Below, piece by piece: positions 26,878 through 34,795 of a stretch of 64,000 nt of DNA. Every line of letters begins with the position of its first letter. Within the stretch, counting starts at the first letter, position 1. A model generated the notes under the pieces. The model was not told the DNA's origin. It worked only from the letters and a program-made list of their open reading frames with translations, and searched no databases. The stretch comes from Modestobacter versicolor (lineage in GTDB: Bacteria; Actinomycetota; Actinomycetes; Mycobacteriales; Geodermatophilaceae): positions 3,410,001 to 3,474,000 of the forward strand of contig NZ_JACIBU010000001.1 in NCBI RefSeq assembly GCF_014195485.1, given 5' to 3'. Made by a program: the position numbers and the translations under genes.

Positions 26878-27180
26878 ATGTCGTACCAGAAGCCTTCGAT
26901 CTTCCAGCTGGGCAAGGTGCACGAGAACGGTCCGTCGGTGATCGTCTCCGGGTGGGGCCTGGGCATGTGCGCCTCGGCCTGCCGCTGCCACCGCAACCCC
27001 GCCGACGGCCAGCTGGCCCTCGCCGAGGACCAGGCCGGCGGCAGCCTGGGGCTGCAGAGCTTCACCGCCACCGGCAGCTGCGACTGCTGCGAGGCGTGGA
27101 CCTCGGCCGAGCTGGCCTCGATCCTGCGCGACGTCGCCGCCCTCGAGGCCCTCGACGCCTCGGAGCCCGCCGCGGGCTGA
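26878..27180 (+). CDS. Cys-rich small protein with leader-like N terminus
   Basis: 100 residues; ATG at 26878 has GAGGGG 7 nt upstream. The N terminus Y3-x2-P6-x-I8-x3-G12 resembles the Y-x2-P-x-L-x3-G pattern of lasso-peptide and other RiPP leaders. It is followed by a Gly/Cys section (G-W-G-L-G-M-C-A-S-A-C-R-C-H), a spacer, a second cluster (T-G-S-C-D-C-C-E-A-W) and an acidic helical tail. Six cysteines in all, three in each cluster (C-x3-C-x-C and C-x-C-C). No family recognised. It could be a modified peptide precursor or a metal-binding protein. No RiPP maturase is beside it except the radical SAM and TldD/E genes elsewhere in the window, and a link to those is speculation. A hairpin ends the gene. 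Confidence 0.75.
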   Translation: MSYQKPSIFQLGKVHENGPSVIVSGWGLGMCASACRCHRNPADGQLALAEDQAGGSLGLQSFTATGSCDCCEAWTSAELASILRDVAALEALDASEPAAG

Positions 27181-27195
27181 CCCGCACCTGCGCAC

Positions 27196-27232
27196 GACGA
27201 GCCGCCCACCGGTCACCGGTGGGCGGCTCGTC
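27196..27232 (+). terminator. Hairpin after the Cys-rich gene
   Basis: 15-bp perfect stem GACGAGCCGCCCACC / GGTGGGCGGCTCGTC with a GGTCACC loop, 15 nt after the stop codon. Confidence 0.8.
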
Positions 27233-27271
27233 GGCGTCTGGGCACCCGGTGCCGCGGGTAGGTGGGCTCGC

Positions 27272-27751
27272 ATGTGGGCGCGCGCAGCACTACGTGGAGC
27301 AGTGGCCGGCCTCGCCGGCGTCGCGGCGATGACGGCGGGGGAGAAGGTGGAGCAGCGGTTCACGCACCGCCCGGACTCGTACGTGCCGGCCAGGACGCTG
27401 ACCGCGCTGACCACCGGGCGGCGGCTGCCGGAGTCGGCGAGGCCGCCGGTGCGCAACCACCTCATGCACTGGGGCACGGGCGCAGCCGTCGGTGCGCTGC
27501 GGGGCATCTGGGCCGCGGCCGGGCTGCGCGGCTGGCGGGCGAACGCCTGGCACACCTCGGTGCGGCTCGCCGTCGACCAGACCCTGGAGAACGCCACCGG
27601 GGTCGGCGCCCCGCCGTGGACGTGGTCCCGGCAGGACCAGGTGGTCGACGTGGCCGGCAAGGCCGTCTACTCGTTCGTGACCGGCGCCGTCGCAGACCGG
27701 CTGGTCGCCCCGGCGCGGGGCAGGAGTGGCTCGCGGGGCCTGTGGGACTGA
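27272..27751 (+). CDS. Hypothetical protein, possibly membrane-associated
   Basis: 159 residues. The N terminus (R-A-A-L-R-G-A-V-A-G-L-A-G-V-A-A-M-T-A-G-E-K) is an amphipathic/hydrophobic helix, then N-H-L-M-H-W-G-T-G-A-A-V-G-A-L-R-G-I-W and W-H-T-S-V-R-L. This resembles DUF1440/YagU-like small membrane proteins, but weakly. TAGGTG seven nt before the ATG suggests a leaderless transcript. Confidence 0.7.
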   Translation: MWARAALRGAVAGLAGVAAMTAGEKVEQRFTHRPDSYVPARTLTALTTGRRLPESARPPVRNHLMHWGTGAAVGALRGIWAAAGLRGWRANAWHTSVRLAVDQTLENATGVGAPPWTWSRQDQVVDVAGKAVYSFVTGAVADRLVAPARGRSGSRGLWD

Positions 27752-27775
27752 GGTCCACTGTGGACCGATCGGTCC
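27752..27775. repeat. Two overlapping palindromes
   Basis: GGTCCAC-T-GTGGACC (27752-27766) and GGACCGATCGGTCC (27762-27775) share GGACC, starting one base after the stop codon. They may form alternative hairpins or an operator pair before the NlpC/P60 gene. Confidence 0.55.
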
Positions 27776-27883
27776 CGGCGCGCCGCGCGGCGTGCCAGCG
27801 TCACCGTCTCCCTACCGTCCGTCGAGACGCGCGCGGAGTCCGTCGCCCCTTCCCCGGGCGCGACGTGCGCAGACGGAGGCCCA

Positions 27884-28888
27884 GTGACCCGATCGAGCAC
27901 CCGGCGGTGGACGCGCGCTGCCGCTCTCGCGCTGACCGTCGGCGTCGCCGTCGTCCTGACCCCCTCGGTCGGGCAGGCCGCCCCGGCGACCGCGGGCGAG
28001 GCGCGCCAGGCCGTCGCCGACACCGCGCAGAAGCTGAGCGCGCTGGACGAGCAGGTGCACGAGGCGACCGCGGCCGCCGAGCAGCAGGAGGCCGCCGCGG
28101 CCGCCGCCGCCGGTGCCGCCGCCCAGGCGCAGGCCCAGCTGGACGCGCTCGAGCCGCAGCTGCGGGCGATCGCCCAGACCGGCTACGTCGGCACCACCCG
28201 CGGCCGGCTCGCCGCCTTCCTCACCAGCGGCTCGGCCGACGACCTGATCCAGCAGATGAACACCCTCGACCAGCTGGCCTCGCACGCCGACGGCATCGTC
28301 GCCGCGGCGGCCGCCGCCCGGACCGCCGCCGAGCAGGCCCAGCAGCAGGCCGCCGCCGCCGCGGCGACCGCCGCCGAGGCCGAGGCCGCGCTGCAGGCGC
28401 AGAAGGACCAGCTGCAGGACGAGCTGGCCGGCTACCAGTCCGACTTCGCCCGGCTCTCCGCCGTCGACCAGGTGCGGGTGCTCAACGTCGTCTCCGGCCC
28501 CGACGTGGTCGCCGCACCGGCCGCCGCGCCGAGCGAGGCCGCCGGGATCGCGGTGGAGACCGCGCTCGCCCAGGTCGGCGACATGTACGGCATCGGCGCC
28601 AGCGGCCCCGACTCCTTCGACTGCTCCGGGCTGACCCAGTACGCCTACGCCGCCGCCGGGGTCTCGCTGCCGCACTCCAGCCGGGCGCAGTCCACCATGG
28701 GCGTCCCGGTGTCCCGCGCCGAGCTGCAGCCCGGTGACCTGGTGTTCTTCTACAGCCCGATCAGCCACGTGGGCATGTACATCGGCAACGGCCAGATGGT
28801 GCACGCCAGCGTCTCGGGCAAGCCGGTCGCGGTCACCAGCGTGGACAAGGGCGGCTACGTGAGCGCCCGCCGCGTCACCGGCGGCTGA
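27884..28888 (+). CDS. NlpC/P60 cell-wall endopeptidase (RipA-like)
   Basis: 334 residues. Signal peptide to about residue 32 (QAA-PAT), then an Ala/Gln-rich coiled coil (~35-195), then the C40 peptidase domain (~218-334) with Cys247 (D-S-F-D-C-S-G-L-T-Q-Y), His295 (I-S-H-V-G-M-Y) and His307 (Q-M-V-H-A-S). It cleaves peptidoglycan stem peptides; the coiled coil is the usual autoinhibitory or partner-binding part. The GTG has GGAGG upstream. Its stop is back to back with the stop of the next, convergent gene. Confidence 0.95.
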   Translation: MTRSSTRRWTRAAALALTVGVAVVLTPSVGQAAPATAGEARQAVADTAQKLSALDEQVHEATAAAEQQEAAAAAAAGAAAQAQAQLDALEPQLRAIAQTGYVGTTRGRLAAFLTSGSADDLIQQMNTLDQLASHADGIVAAAAAARTAAEQAQQQAAAAAATAAEAEAALQAQKDQLQDELAGYQSDFARLSAVDQVRVLNVVSGPDVVAAPAAAPSEAAGIAVETALAQVGDMYGIGASGPDSFDCSGLTQYAYAAAGVSLPHSSRAQSTMGVPVSRAELQPGDLVFFYSPISHVGMYIGNGQMVHASVSGKPVAVTSVDKGGYVSARRVTGG

Positions 28889-30229
28889 TCACCGCGGCAG
28901 CGGCTGGGCGGGGCGGAACAGCCCCTCCGGGTCGCGGTCCCGGGTGACCTGCTGCAGCCGGGCCAGGACGTCGGCCGGCCACGCGTCGGTGAGGTCCTGA
29001 CCTCCGGCGAAGTTGTGCTGCAGCCCGGACCGCCACGGCGACACCGCGTCGACCACGCCCCGGACCGCCGCCGGCACCTGCTCGGCGACCGGTGGCACCA
29101 GCATCCCGAGCGCGAACACCGACCACCCGGCGTCCCGGCCGCCGACGGCGTCCGGCACCGCCGGCGGGGCCGCCGACGCGCCGCCGAGCTGGCGGACCTC
29201 GGCCACCAGCAGTGGGGTCTGCACGTCCGGACCGGCGACGGCGAGCAGCGCGTCGGCGGCCTCGGCCGGGAAGTCGCGCAGCAGGCAGCCGGCGTCGAGG
29301 GCCGGTGCGGGGTCGGCCGGGTCCATGTGCACGGCCCCGATCTGGCTGTAGGGCATCGGGCCGACCATGTTGATCATCGGTGGGGCGGCGGTGAGCATCG
29401 GGGCCAGCAGCGCGGCGCCGTCCTCCGCGGAACCGGTCGAGGCGACCCGCAGGTGCACCACGAACTGACCGCGCAACGGGGCCGGCACCTGCGGCAGGTC
29501 GGGCAGCCGGAGCAGCGCGATCGAGGTGGTGACCTCGGTGGGGAGCGTCGGCGCCCACTCCCGCCAGGCGTGCAGCACCGCCGGGGCGGCGGCACCGGGG
29601 AAGAAGACCGGCCCGCCCCAGAACCCGGCCAGCTCGACCAGCCCGGTGGTCATCGAGGTGACGACGGCGACGCCCCCGCCGCCACCGCGCAGGGCGAAGA
29701 AGAGGTCGGGCTCGCTGTCGGCGTCCACGTGCCGCTGCTCGCCGTCGGCGGTGACCACCTCGAAGCTGCGGACCCGGTCGGCGGCCCAGCCGAGCGACCG
29801 GACCAGCGGGCCGATGCCGCCACCGGTCGTCGCCCCGACCACGCCGACGGTCGGTGCCGCCCCGGCGACCAGGGCCAGGCCGTGGGCCGCGGCGACGGCG
29901 GTGACCTGGCCCGCGGTCGCCCCGGCGCCCAGGGTGGCGGTGCGGGCGTCCGGGTCGACGGTCACGTCGTCCAGCCCGCCGGTGCGCAGCAGCAGCGTGT
30001 CGGGTCCGGCCGCCCGGCGGGCGCCGTGGCCGGTGTTCTGCACGGTCACCCGCAGGTCGTGGGCGGCGGCGTACCGGACGGCGGCCGCGACGTCGTCGGC
30101 CGACCGCGCCTCGACCACCAGCGCCGGGGCGTGCACCACCGCGAGGTTGTAGCCGGTGACGGCGGCCGGGTAGCCGGGGTCGCCGGGGCGGTGCACGGTG
30201 CCGGTGAGCGGGCTCTGGGTGGTGGTCAC
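28889..30229 (-). CDS. FAD-binding oxidase, BBE type
   Basis: 446 residues from the GTG at 30229. The PCMH-type FAD domain occupies residues ~30-200 (V-Q-N-T-G-H-G-A, where this His is the usual covalent FAD anchor; L-G-A-G-A-T-A-G-Q-V; G-A-T-T-G-G-G-I-G-P-L-V-R; R-G-G-G-G-G). The C-terminal berberine-bridge-like segment is L-Q-H-N-F-A-G-G-Q. Members oxidise sugars, alcohols or alkaloids; the substrate here is unknown. Convergent with the NlpC/P60 gene, the stops meeting in TGATCA. Confidence 0.92.
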   Translation of the reverse strand: MTTTQSPLTGTVHRPGDPGYPAAVTGYNLAVVHAPALVVEARSADDVAAAVRYAAAHDLRVTVQNTGHGARRAAGPDTLLLRTGGLDDVTVDPDARTATLGAGATAGQVTAVAAAHGLALVAGAAPTVGVVGATTGGGIGPLVRSLGWAADRVRSFEVVTADGEQRHVDADSEPDLFFALRGGGGGVAVVTSMTTGLVELAGFWGGPVFFPGAAAPAVLHAWREWAPTLPTEVTTSIALLRLPDLPQVPAPLRGQFVVHLRVASTGSAEDGAALLAPMLTAAPPMINMVGPMPYSQIGAVHMDPADPAPALDAGCLLRDFPAEAADALLAVAGPDVQTPLLVAEVRQLGGASAAPPAVPDAVGGRDAGWSVFALGMLVPPVAEQVPAAVRGVVDAVSPWRSGLQHNFAGGQDLTDAWPADVLARLQQVTRDRDPEGLFRPAQPLPR

Positions 30230-30339
30230 GGAGGGGCCTCCCGGGATGGTCCCCGTGTCGGTCCCGCTCGGGTGCGGGCTGCGGCACTTCCTAGCGGCTG
30301 GCCGTGCCCGCCGGAACCCCTGCCGGCGCGGCTCCGGCG

Positions 30340-30921
30340 TCACTCGTAGGTGCGGCGACCCTCTGCGAGCTGCTGCACACAGGCAGCGATCCGACGGGCC
30401 CGGGTCTGCGGCGTCGCCGCGGTGTGCACCCGGAACAGCACGGCGAACCGGTTGGTCTTGTCCAGGCCGGCGAAGAACTCCTCCGCCGCCGGTTCGGCGG
30501 CCAGCGCCGCGGCGAGGTCGTCGGGGACGGTGATCGTCGCCGAGCCGGCGTAGGCGCGCTCCCAGCGGCCGTCGGCCTGTGCCGCCTCGACCTGGGCCAT
30601 CCCGGCCGGGCGCATCCGGCCGTCGGCGACGAGGCGCGCGACGGTCTGCACGTTCTTCTGCGACCACACGCTCCTCGGCCGCCGCGGCGTGTACCGGACG
30701 GTGAACCAGACGTCGTCCACCCGGTTGCCGCGCCCGTCGATCCACCCGTGGCACAAGGCCACCTCGACCGCCTCGGGAGCGGTGATCGACGGGATGCCGG
30801 ACGCCTTCTTCGCCATCTTCAGGAACAGCCCGGGCGCCCGGTCGTGCTCGGCGGCGAGCCACGCGTCGAAGTCGGCGGGCGTCGCGAACGCCCGGGTCTC
30901 GAACAGCGTCTCGTCGGCCAC
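30340..30921 (-). CDS. YdeI/OmpD-associated family protein
   Basis: 193 residues. It shows the family pattern: F-x-T-P-A-D-F-D-A-W-L-A near the N terminus, V-A-L-C-H-G-W-I-D-G, Y-T-P-R-R-P-R-S-V-W-S-Q-K-N and the C-terminal A-E-E-F-F-A-G-L-D-K-T-N-R. Linked in other bacteria to protection against antimicrobial peptides or bacteriocins; the mechanism is unknown. Stand-alone gene between the oxidase and the divergent phosphatase. Confidence 0.9.
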   Translation of the reverse strand: MADETLFETRAFATPADFDAWLAAEHDRAPGLFLKMAKKASGIPSITAPEAVEVALCHGWIDGRGNRVDDVWFTVRYTPRRPRSVWSQKNVQTVARLVADGRMRPAGMAQVEAAQADGRWERAYAGSATITVPDDLAAALAAEPAAEEFFAGLDKTNRFAVLFRVHTAATPQTRARRIAACVQQLAEGRRTYE

Positions 30922-31039
30922 CGGCCCATCGTGCTGACCACCGCGGCCGGCGTCCAGGGCCGGCGGTTTCGCGGGCGCGGTGATCGGCTACGGCAGCCCG
31001 GACGGCCCCGAGCAGCGGGGCCACGACGGACGGACGACG

Positions 31040-31786
31040 ATGCCGCAGTCACCGGGGCCCACCGCGCTGTGGCTGGTCCGCCACGGCGAGAGCCTGGGCA
31101 ACCTCGCCGACGCGCAGGCCCAGGAGCACGGGCAGGGCCGGCTGGAGCTCGACGTCCGGGACCCCGACGTGCCGCTGTCGTCGACCGGCGAGGCCCAGGC
31201 CGAGGCGCTGGGCGCCTGGCTGGCCGGGCTGCCCGCCGACCAGCAGCCCACCACCGTGCTCAGCTCACCGTTCGCCCGGGCCGCCGGCACCGCCGAGCGC
31301 GCGGTCGCGGCCAGCGGGCTGGACCTCACGATCCGCTTCGACGAGCGGCTGCGGGAGCGCGACTTCGGCGCCTTCGACGGCATGACCCGCGAGGGCATCC
31401 GCGCGGAGTTCCCGGACGAGGCCCGCCGCCGGGAGCTGCTCGGCAAGTTCTACTACCGCCCGCCGGGCGGCGAGAGCTGGGCCGACGTCGCCCTCCGGGT
31501 GCGCAGCCTGCTGGCCACCGAGGCGCTGCGGCACGACGGCGAGCGGCTGGTCTGCGTCTCGCACCAGGCCGTGATCATGGTCTTCCGGTACGTGCTGGAG
31601 GAGCTGTCCGAGGCGCAGCTGCTGGAGATCGACCGGCACGAGCAGGTCGCCAACACCTCGGTGACCCGCTACGAGCTGACCACCGGCGGTGCCTTCGCGC
31701 TCGCCGGCTTCAACGGGGTGGAGCACCTGGCCCACCCGGACGACGCCCCCGTGACCGAGGAGAACGATGTCCCGTCCCCAGCCTGA
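31040..31786 (+). CDS. Histidine phosphatase family protein
   Basis: 248 residues from the ATG at 31040. The catalytic R-H-G-E motif is in L-W-L-V-R-H-G-E-S, the second Arg in L-S-S-P-F-A-R-A, Glu in F-D-E-R-L-R-E-R-D-F-G, and the second His in V-C-V-S-H-Q-A-V-I. It could be a phosphoglycerate-mutase-like or broad phosphatase. Its last 20 bp overlap the following hydrate dehydratase gene, so the two are co-translated. Confidence 0.93.
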   Translation: MPQSPGPTALWLVRHGESLGNLADAQAQEHGQGRLELDVRDPDVPLSSTGEAQAEALGAWLAGLPADQQPTTVLSSPFARAAGTAERAVAASGLDLTIRFDERLRERDFGAFDGMTREGIRAEFPDEARRRELLGKFYYRPPGGESWADVALRVRSLLATEALRHDGERLVCVSHQAVIMVFRYVLEELSEAQLLEIDRHEQVANTSVTRYELTTGGAFALAGFNGVEHLAHPDDAPVTEENDVPSPA

Positions 31787-32657
31787 CGCCACCCTGGTCA
31801 CACCCCCGGTGCTGCGCCGCTGGCGGCTGCCCGAGCCCACCGGCGGCAAGGAGTCCCGCGGCTCGATCCTGGTGGTCGGCGGCAGCACCGAGACGCTGGG
31901 CGCGGTGACGCTCGCCGCCGAGGCGGCGCTCCGCTCCGGCGCGGGGAAGCTGCAGGTCGTCGTCCCGTCGAAGGTCGCCCCGCACGTGTCGATCGCGCTG
32001 CCCGAGGCGCTGGTGCGCGGCGTGCCCTCGACCGAGGAGGGGGCGATCCGCGCGTCGTCCGCCGAGCTCGTGCTGGACCTGGCGCGGAAGGCCTCGGCGG
32101 TGCTGGTCGGCCCGGGGATGGCCGACGAGGCGGAGACCCGCGGGTTCGTCGAGGCGCTGCTGCCCGAGCTGGAGGCGGCGGTCGTGCTCGACGCGCTCGG
32201 CCTCGCCGCCGTCACCGCCGACCCGTCGTGCCTGCACCACCTCGCCGGCCGGGTCGTCCTGACCCCGAACCCGACCGAGCTGGCCATCGCGCTGCACGTC
32301 TCCCCCGACGAGCTCGAGGACGACCCGGCCGGGTCGGCCCTGCGGCTCGCCGAGCAGGCGCACGCCACGGTGGGGCTGGGCGGCGCGACCAGCTGGGTCG
32401 CCGCGCCCGACGGGCGGCTGTGGGAGGACGAGAGCGGCGGCGCGGGGCTCGGCGTGTCCGGGTCCGGTGACGTGCGGGCCGGGATCACCGCCGGGCTGCT
32501 GGCCCGCGGTGCCGAGCCCGAGCAGGCCGCGGTCTGGGCCTCCTACCTGCACGGCCGGGCCGGCGAGCGGCTGGCCGCGACCGTCGGCCGGCTCGGCTTC
32601 CTGGCCCGCGAGCTGCCGCCGCAGGTCCCCCGGGTGCTCGCGGAGGTCGACCTCTGA
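31767..32657 (+). CDS. nnrD: ADP-dependent NAD(P)H-hydrate dehydratase
   Basis: 296 residues, the dehydratase half only (no NnrE epimerase domain). It repairs NADHX/NADPHX. The ribokinase-like core is intact: S-R-G-S-I-L-V-V-G-G-S, V-L-V-G-P-G-M-A, V-L-T-P-N-P-T-E, and G-S-G-D-V-R-A-G where the usual motif is G-(T/S)-G-D-V-L-A-G. Overlaps the phosphatase gene by 20 bp. A paired operator follows 9 nt downstream. Confidence 0.92.
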   Translation: MSRPQPDATLVTPPVLRRWRLPEPTGGKESRGSILVVGGSTETLGAVTLAAEAALRSGAGKLQVVVPSKVAPHVSIALPEALVRGVPSTEEGAIRASSAELVLDLARKASAVLVGPGMADEAETRGFVEALLPELEAAVVLDALGLAAVTADPSCLHHLAGRVVLTPNPTELAIALHVSPDELEDDPAGSALRLAEQAHATVGLGGATSWVAAPDGRLWEDESGGAGLGVSGSGDVRAGITAGLLARGAEPEQAAVWASYLHGRAGERLAATVGRLGFLARELPPQVPRVLAEVDL

Positions 32658-32666
32658 CCCCTCGTG

Positions 32667-32732
32667 GTCAAGTGTGCTTGACATGCGGTGGCGGGACTGG
32701 TGGACTGCGCCCCTCTGTCAAGCACACTTGTC
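32667..32732 (+). promoter_or_regulatory. Paired inverted operators before the membrane protein/XRE unit
   Basis: GTCAAGTGTGCTTGACA (32667-32683) and TGTCAAGCACACTTGTC (32716-32732) are reverse complements of each other in 16 of 17 positions, and each is itself a TCAAG-N4-CTTG(A/T) dyad. The first includes TTGACA, a good -35 element; the second lies 13 nt before the membrane-protein start. They are well placed for autorepression by the XRE protein at 33151. Confidence 0.75.
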
Positions 32733-32745
32733 ACAGGAGTCGGCC

Positions 32746-33150
32746 ATGCGCCTGCGCCACCTCGCCGCCGTCGTCACCGGGCTGGTCATCGCCGCGGGCA
32801 TCGGGCTGATCGCTGGGAGCACCGAACCCGAGCAGTTCTGGCTGCGGACGCTGGTCTTCGCGGCGTGCACGCTCGGCCCGGCCTACGGGGTGGGCTGGCT
32901 GGCCTTCGTCCTCCCGCGGACGGCGGACGCGCCGCCCCGGCGGGTGGAGGAGTCCGTCGAGCACGACTGGTGGCAGCGGAGCGCCTCTGGGTCGTTCCTC
33001 GACGTCCTGACCCTCGCCGGTCTCGGCGCCTGCGTCCTGGCGGTCACCGGGATGGAGCTGGCCGCCTCGACGGTGCTGGTGGCGCTGGTCCTGTTCGCCT
33101 TCGCCGACGTGGGGGTCCGCTGGACCGTGCTGCGCCGGCGCGCTGCCTGA
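32746..33150 (+). CDS. Small four-helix membrane protein
   Basis: 134 residues with four hydrophobic segments (~8-24, ~35-53, ~85-103, ~106-122) separated by a charged loop with T-A-D-A-P-P-R-R-V-E-E-S-V-E-H-D-W-W. No signal peptide or family that I can name with certainty (it resembles DUF2178-like companions of YozG/YgzD-type regulators). The stop is immediately followed by the GTG of the XRE gene, the standard membrane-protein/regulator pair. ATG has AGGAG upstream. Confidence 0.85.
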   Translation: MRLRHLAAVVTGLVIAAGIGLIAGSTEPEQFWLRTLVFAACTLGPAYGVGWLAFVLPRTADAPPRRVEESVEHDWWQRSASGSFLDVLTLAGLGACVLAVTGMELAASTVLVALVLFAFADVGVRWTVLRRRAA

Positions 33151-33348
33151 GTGCGCAACGACCTGGCCGACCGCCGGCACCAGCGGGGCTGGTCCCAGGG
33201 CCAGCTGGCCGAGGAGCTGGGCGTCTCCCGGCAGACGGTCATCTCGCTGGAGAAGGGGCGGTTCGACCCGAGCCTCCCGCTGGCGTTCCGGATCGCCGCG
33301 CTGTTCGGCTGCCGGATCGAGGACGTCTTCACCCCCGACGAGGACTGA
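33151..33348 (+). CDS. XRE-family regulator, YgzD/YozG type
   Basis: 65 residues, a single helix-turn-helix domain: L-A-D-R-R-H-Q-R-G-W-S-Q-G-Q-L-A-E-E-L-G-V-S-R-Q-T-V and the family end I-E-D-V-F-T-P. Starts on the base after the membrane-protein stop. Likely represses its own operon through the paired TCAAG sites at 32667-32732. Confidence 0.95.
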   Translation: MRNDLADRRHQRGWSQGQLAEELGVSRQTVISLEKGRFDPSLPLAFRIAALFGCRIEDVFTPDED

Positions 33349-33386
33349 CGGCTGACGTGCGGCCGGCGGTAGGCCAGGCTGGCGGG

Positions 33387-33707
33387 GTGACCGGAGCAGA
33401 GGGAGTGCAGGAGCAGCGCGCGGCCGACGTCTACGAGGCCGCGCTGCAGCCGCGGCGCGGGGGGCGGGTGCTGCGCAGCGCCCGGCTGCTCGCCGCGTTC
33501 GCCGCCGAGCTGGCCTGGGGGCTGCTGCCGCAGCCCTCGCTCAGCGACGTCGTGGTGACCCGGCGGGAGGACGGGCGCGAGGTGCTGCGGGTGGCGGCGG
33601 GCGACCCCAACGTGCCCGGCGAGATGCTCGCCCTCGTGCACCAGCACCTCGCCGACCTGACCCCGGCCGCCTTCCTCGCCGAGTGGGGCGCGGAGGAACC
33701 GGTGTGA
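33387..33707 (+). CDS. Hypothetical protein
   Basis: 106 residues from GTG 33387, no ribosome-binding site. CAGGCT 6 nt upstream suggests a leaderless transcript. A helical N-terminal half (RSARLLAAFAAELAWGLL) is followed by V-V-V-T-R-R-E-D-G-R-E-V-L-R-V strands and a terminal helix. Not recognised; no membrane segment. Confidence 0.65.
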   Translation: MTGAEGVQEQRAADVYEAALQPRRGGRVLRSARLLAAFAAELAWGLLPQPSLSDVVVTRREDGREVLRVAAGDPNVPGEMLALVHQHLADLTPAAFLAEWGAEEPV

Positions 33708-33764
33708 TCTGCTGCGACCCGTGCCGCGGGACCAGCTCGCGGCCTGGTGAGGGAGTGCAGCAGC

Positions 33765-34304
33765 GTGGCTGACAGCTACATCGGGGAACTCGACTTCGGC
33801 GCACCGGACATCCACGAGCTGGCGTTCGTGGCGCCCACCGCCGTCGTGGTCGGCAAGGTGACGATGGGGCCGCGGGCGAGCATCTGGTACGGCGCGATCG
33901 CCCGCGCGGACGCCGAGGTGATCGAGATCGGCGAGGACTCCAACGTCCAGGACGGGTCGACGCTGCACAGCGACCCGGGCTCCCCGCTCGTGATCGGCCG
34001 GGGCGTGACGGTCGGCCACAACGTGGTGCTGCACGGCGCCCGGGTCGACGACGACGTGCTGATCGGGATGGGCAGCACCGTCCTCAACGGCGCCCACATC
34101 GGCTCGGGCTCGATCGTCGCCGCCGGGGCCGTGGTCATGCAGGGCGCGGAGATCCCGCCGAACTCGCTGGTCGCCGGCGTCCCGGCCAAGGTGCGGCGCG
34201 AGACCACCGAGGACGACCGCGCGGCGATCCGGCTGAACGCGACCAGCTACACCGACCGGCTCGACCAGCACCGCGCCGTCCGCCGGGTGCAGCGCTCCCG
34301 ATGA
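33765..34304 (+). CDS. Gamma-class carbonic anhydrase-like hexapeptide protein
   Basis: 179 residues. A left-handed beta-helix of hexapeptide repeats spans residues ~22-150 (V-V-V-G-K-V-T-M-G, S-I-W-Y-G-A-I-A-R-A-D, I-G-E-D-S-N-V-Q-D, V-T-V-G-H-N). Three histidines (T-L-H-S, V-G-H-N, L-H-G) match the zinc ligands of gamma carbonic anhydrases. GTG at 33765 preferred because GAGGGAG precedes it. Its stop overlaps the next gene by 4 bp. Confidence 0.92.
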   Translation: MADSYIGELDFGAPDIHELAFVAPTAVVVGKVTMGPRASIWYGAIARADAEVIEIGEDSNVQDGSTLHSDPGSPLVIGRGVTVGHNVVLHGARVDDDVLIGMGSTVLNGAHIGSGSIVAAGAVVMQGAEIPPNSLVAGVPAKVRRETTEDDRAAIRLNATSYTDRLDQHRAVRRVQRSR

Positions 34305-34795
34305 CCTCGGCGGCCGAGCAGGAGCTGCGCCGGTCGGTCGGCTGGACGGTGACCGACCCGTCCCCGGGCCGCCGGACGGGCCGGGTGCTCGGTGGGCTGC
34401 TGCACGCGGTCTCCACCGTGGTCACCCTCGGTGCCGACGCCGCCCAGGGCGCCCGCCGCCCGACCTGGGAGGCGCCGGCCGACCCCGACGGGTACCTGGA
34501 CCTCGGCCCGGTCGAGCTGCGGTTCCCGGCCTCCGCCCGGGCCCGGGAGGTGCGGGCCACCCGGCACGACGTGTGGACGACGTCCGCGGGCGCCCCGCCG
34601 TCCCGGGTGCCCGTCCGGGACTGGCAGGTGGTGGCAGCGGTGCCCGCGGACGACGCCGCGCACCGCGACGCGGCCGCGGGGTGGCAGCTGACGGTTACCG
34701 ACGGCAGCACCACCGGGACGCTGTCGGGGGCCTGGCTGGCGCTGGCCTGGATCGGGCAGCTCGCCGGCTGGCCGGAGCCGGCCCCGGCGCCGTGA
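34301..34795 (+). CDS. Hypothetical protein
   Basis: 164 residues, translationally coupled to the carbonic-anhydrase-like gene (ATGA) and to the sigma-like gene downstream (GTGA). The middle has L-D-L-G-P-V-E-L-R-F-P-A and D-V-W-T-T-S, the end is a hydrophobic helix L-S-G-A-W-L-A-L-A-W-I-G-Q-L. No family recognised. Confidence 0.7.
   Translation: MTSAAEQELRRSVGWTVTDPSPGRRTGRVLGGLLHAVSTVVTLGADAAQGARRPTWEAPADPDGYLDLGPVELRFPASARAREVRATRHDVWTTSAGAPPSRVPVRDWQVVAAVPADDAAHRDAAAGWQLTVTDGSTTGTLSGAWLALAWIGQLAGWPEPAPAP

Noticed and set aside
26878-27180. Complete lasso-peptide gene cluster
   Set aside because: No lasso cyclase, B1/B2 protease or exporter gene lies near; only the leader-like pattern supports it.
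27752-27884. Possible cyclic di-AMP (ydaO) riboswitch before the NlpC/P60 gene
   Set aside because: Expected conserved sequence blocks are missing; only two overlapping palindromes are seen.
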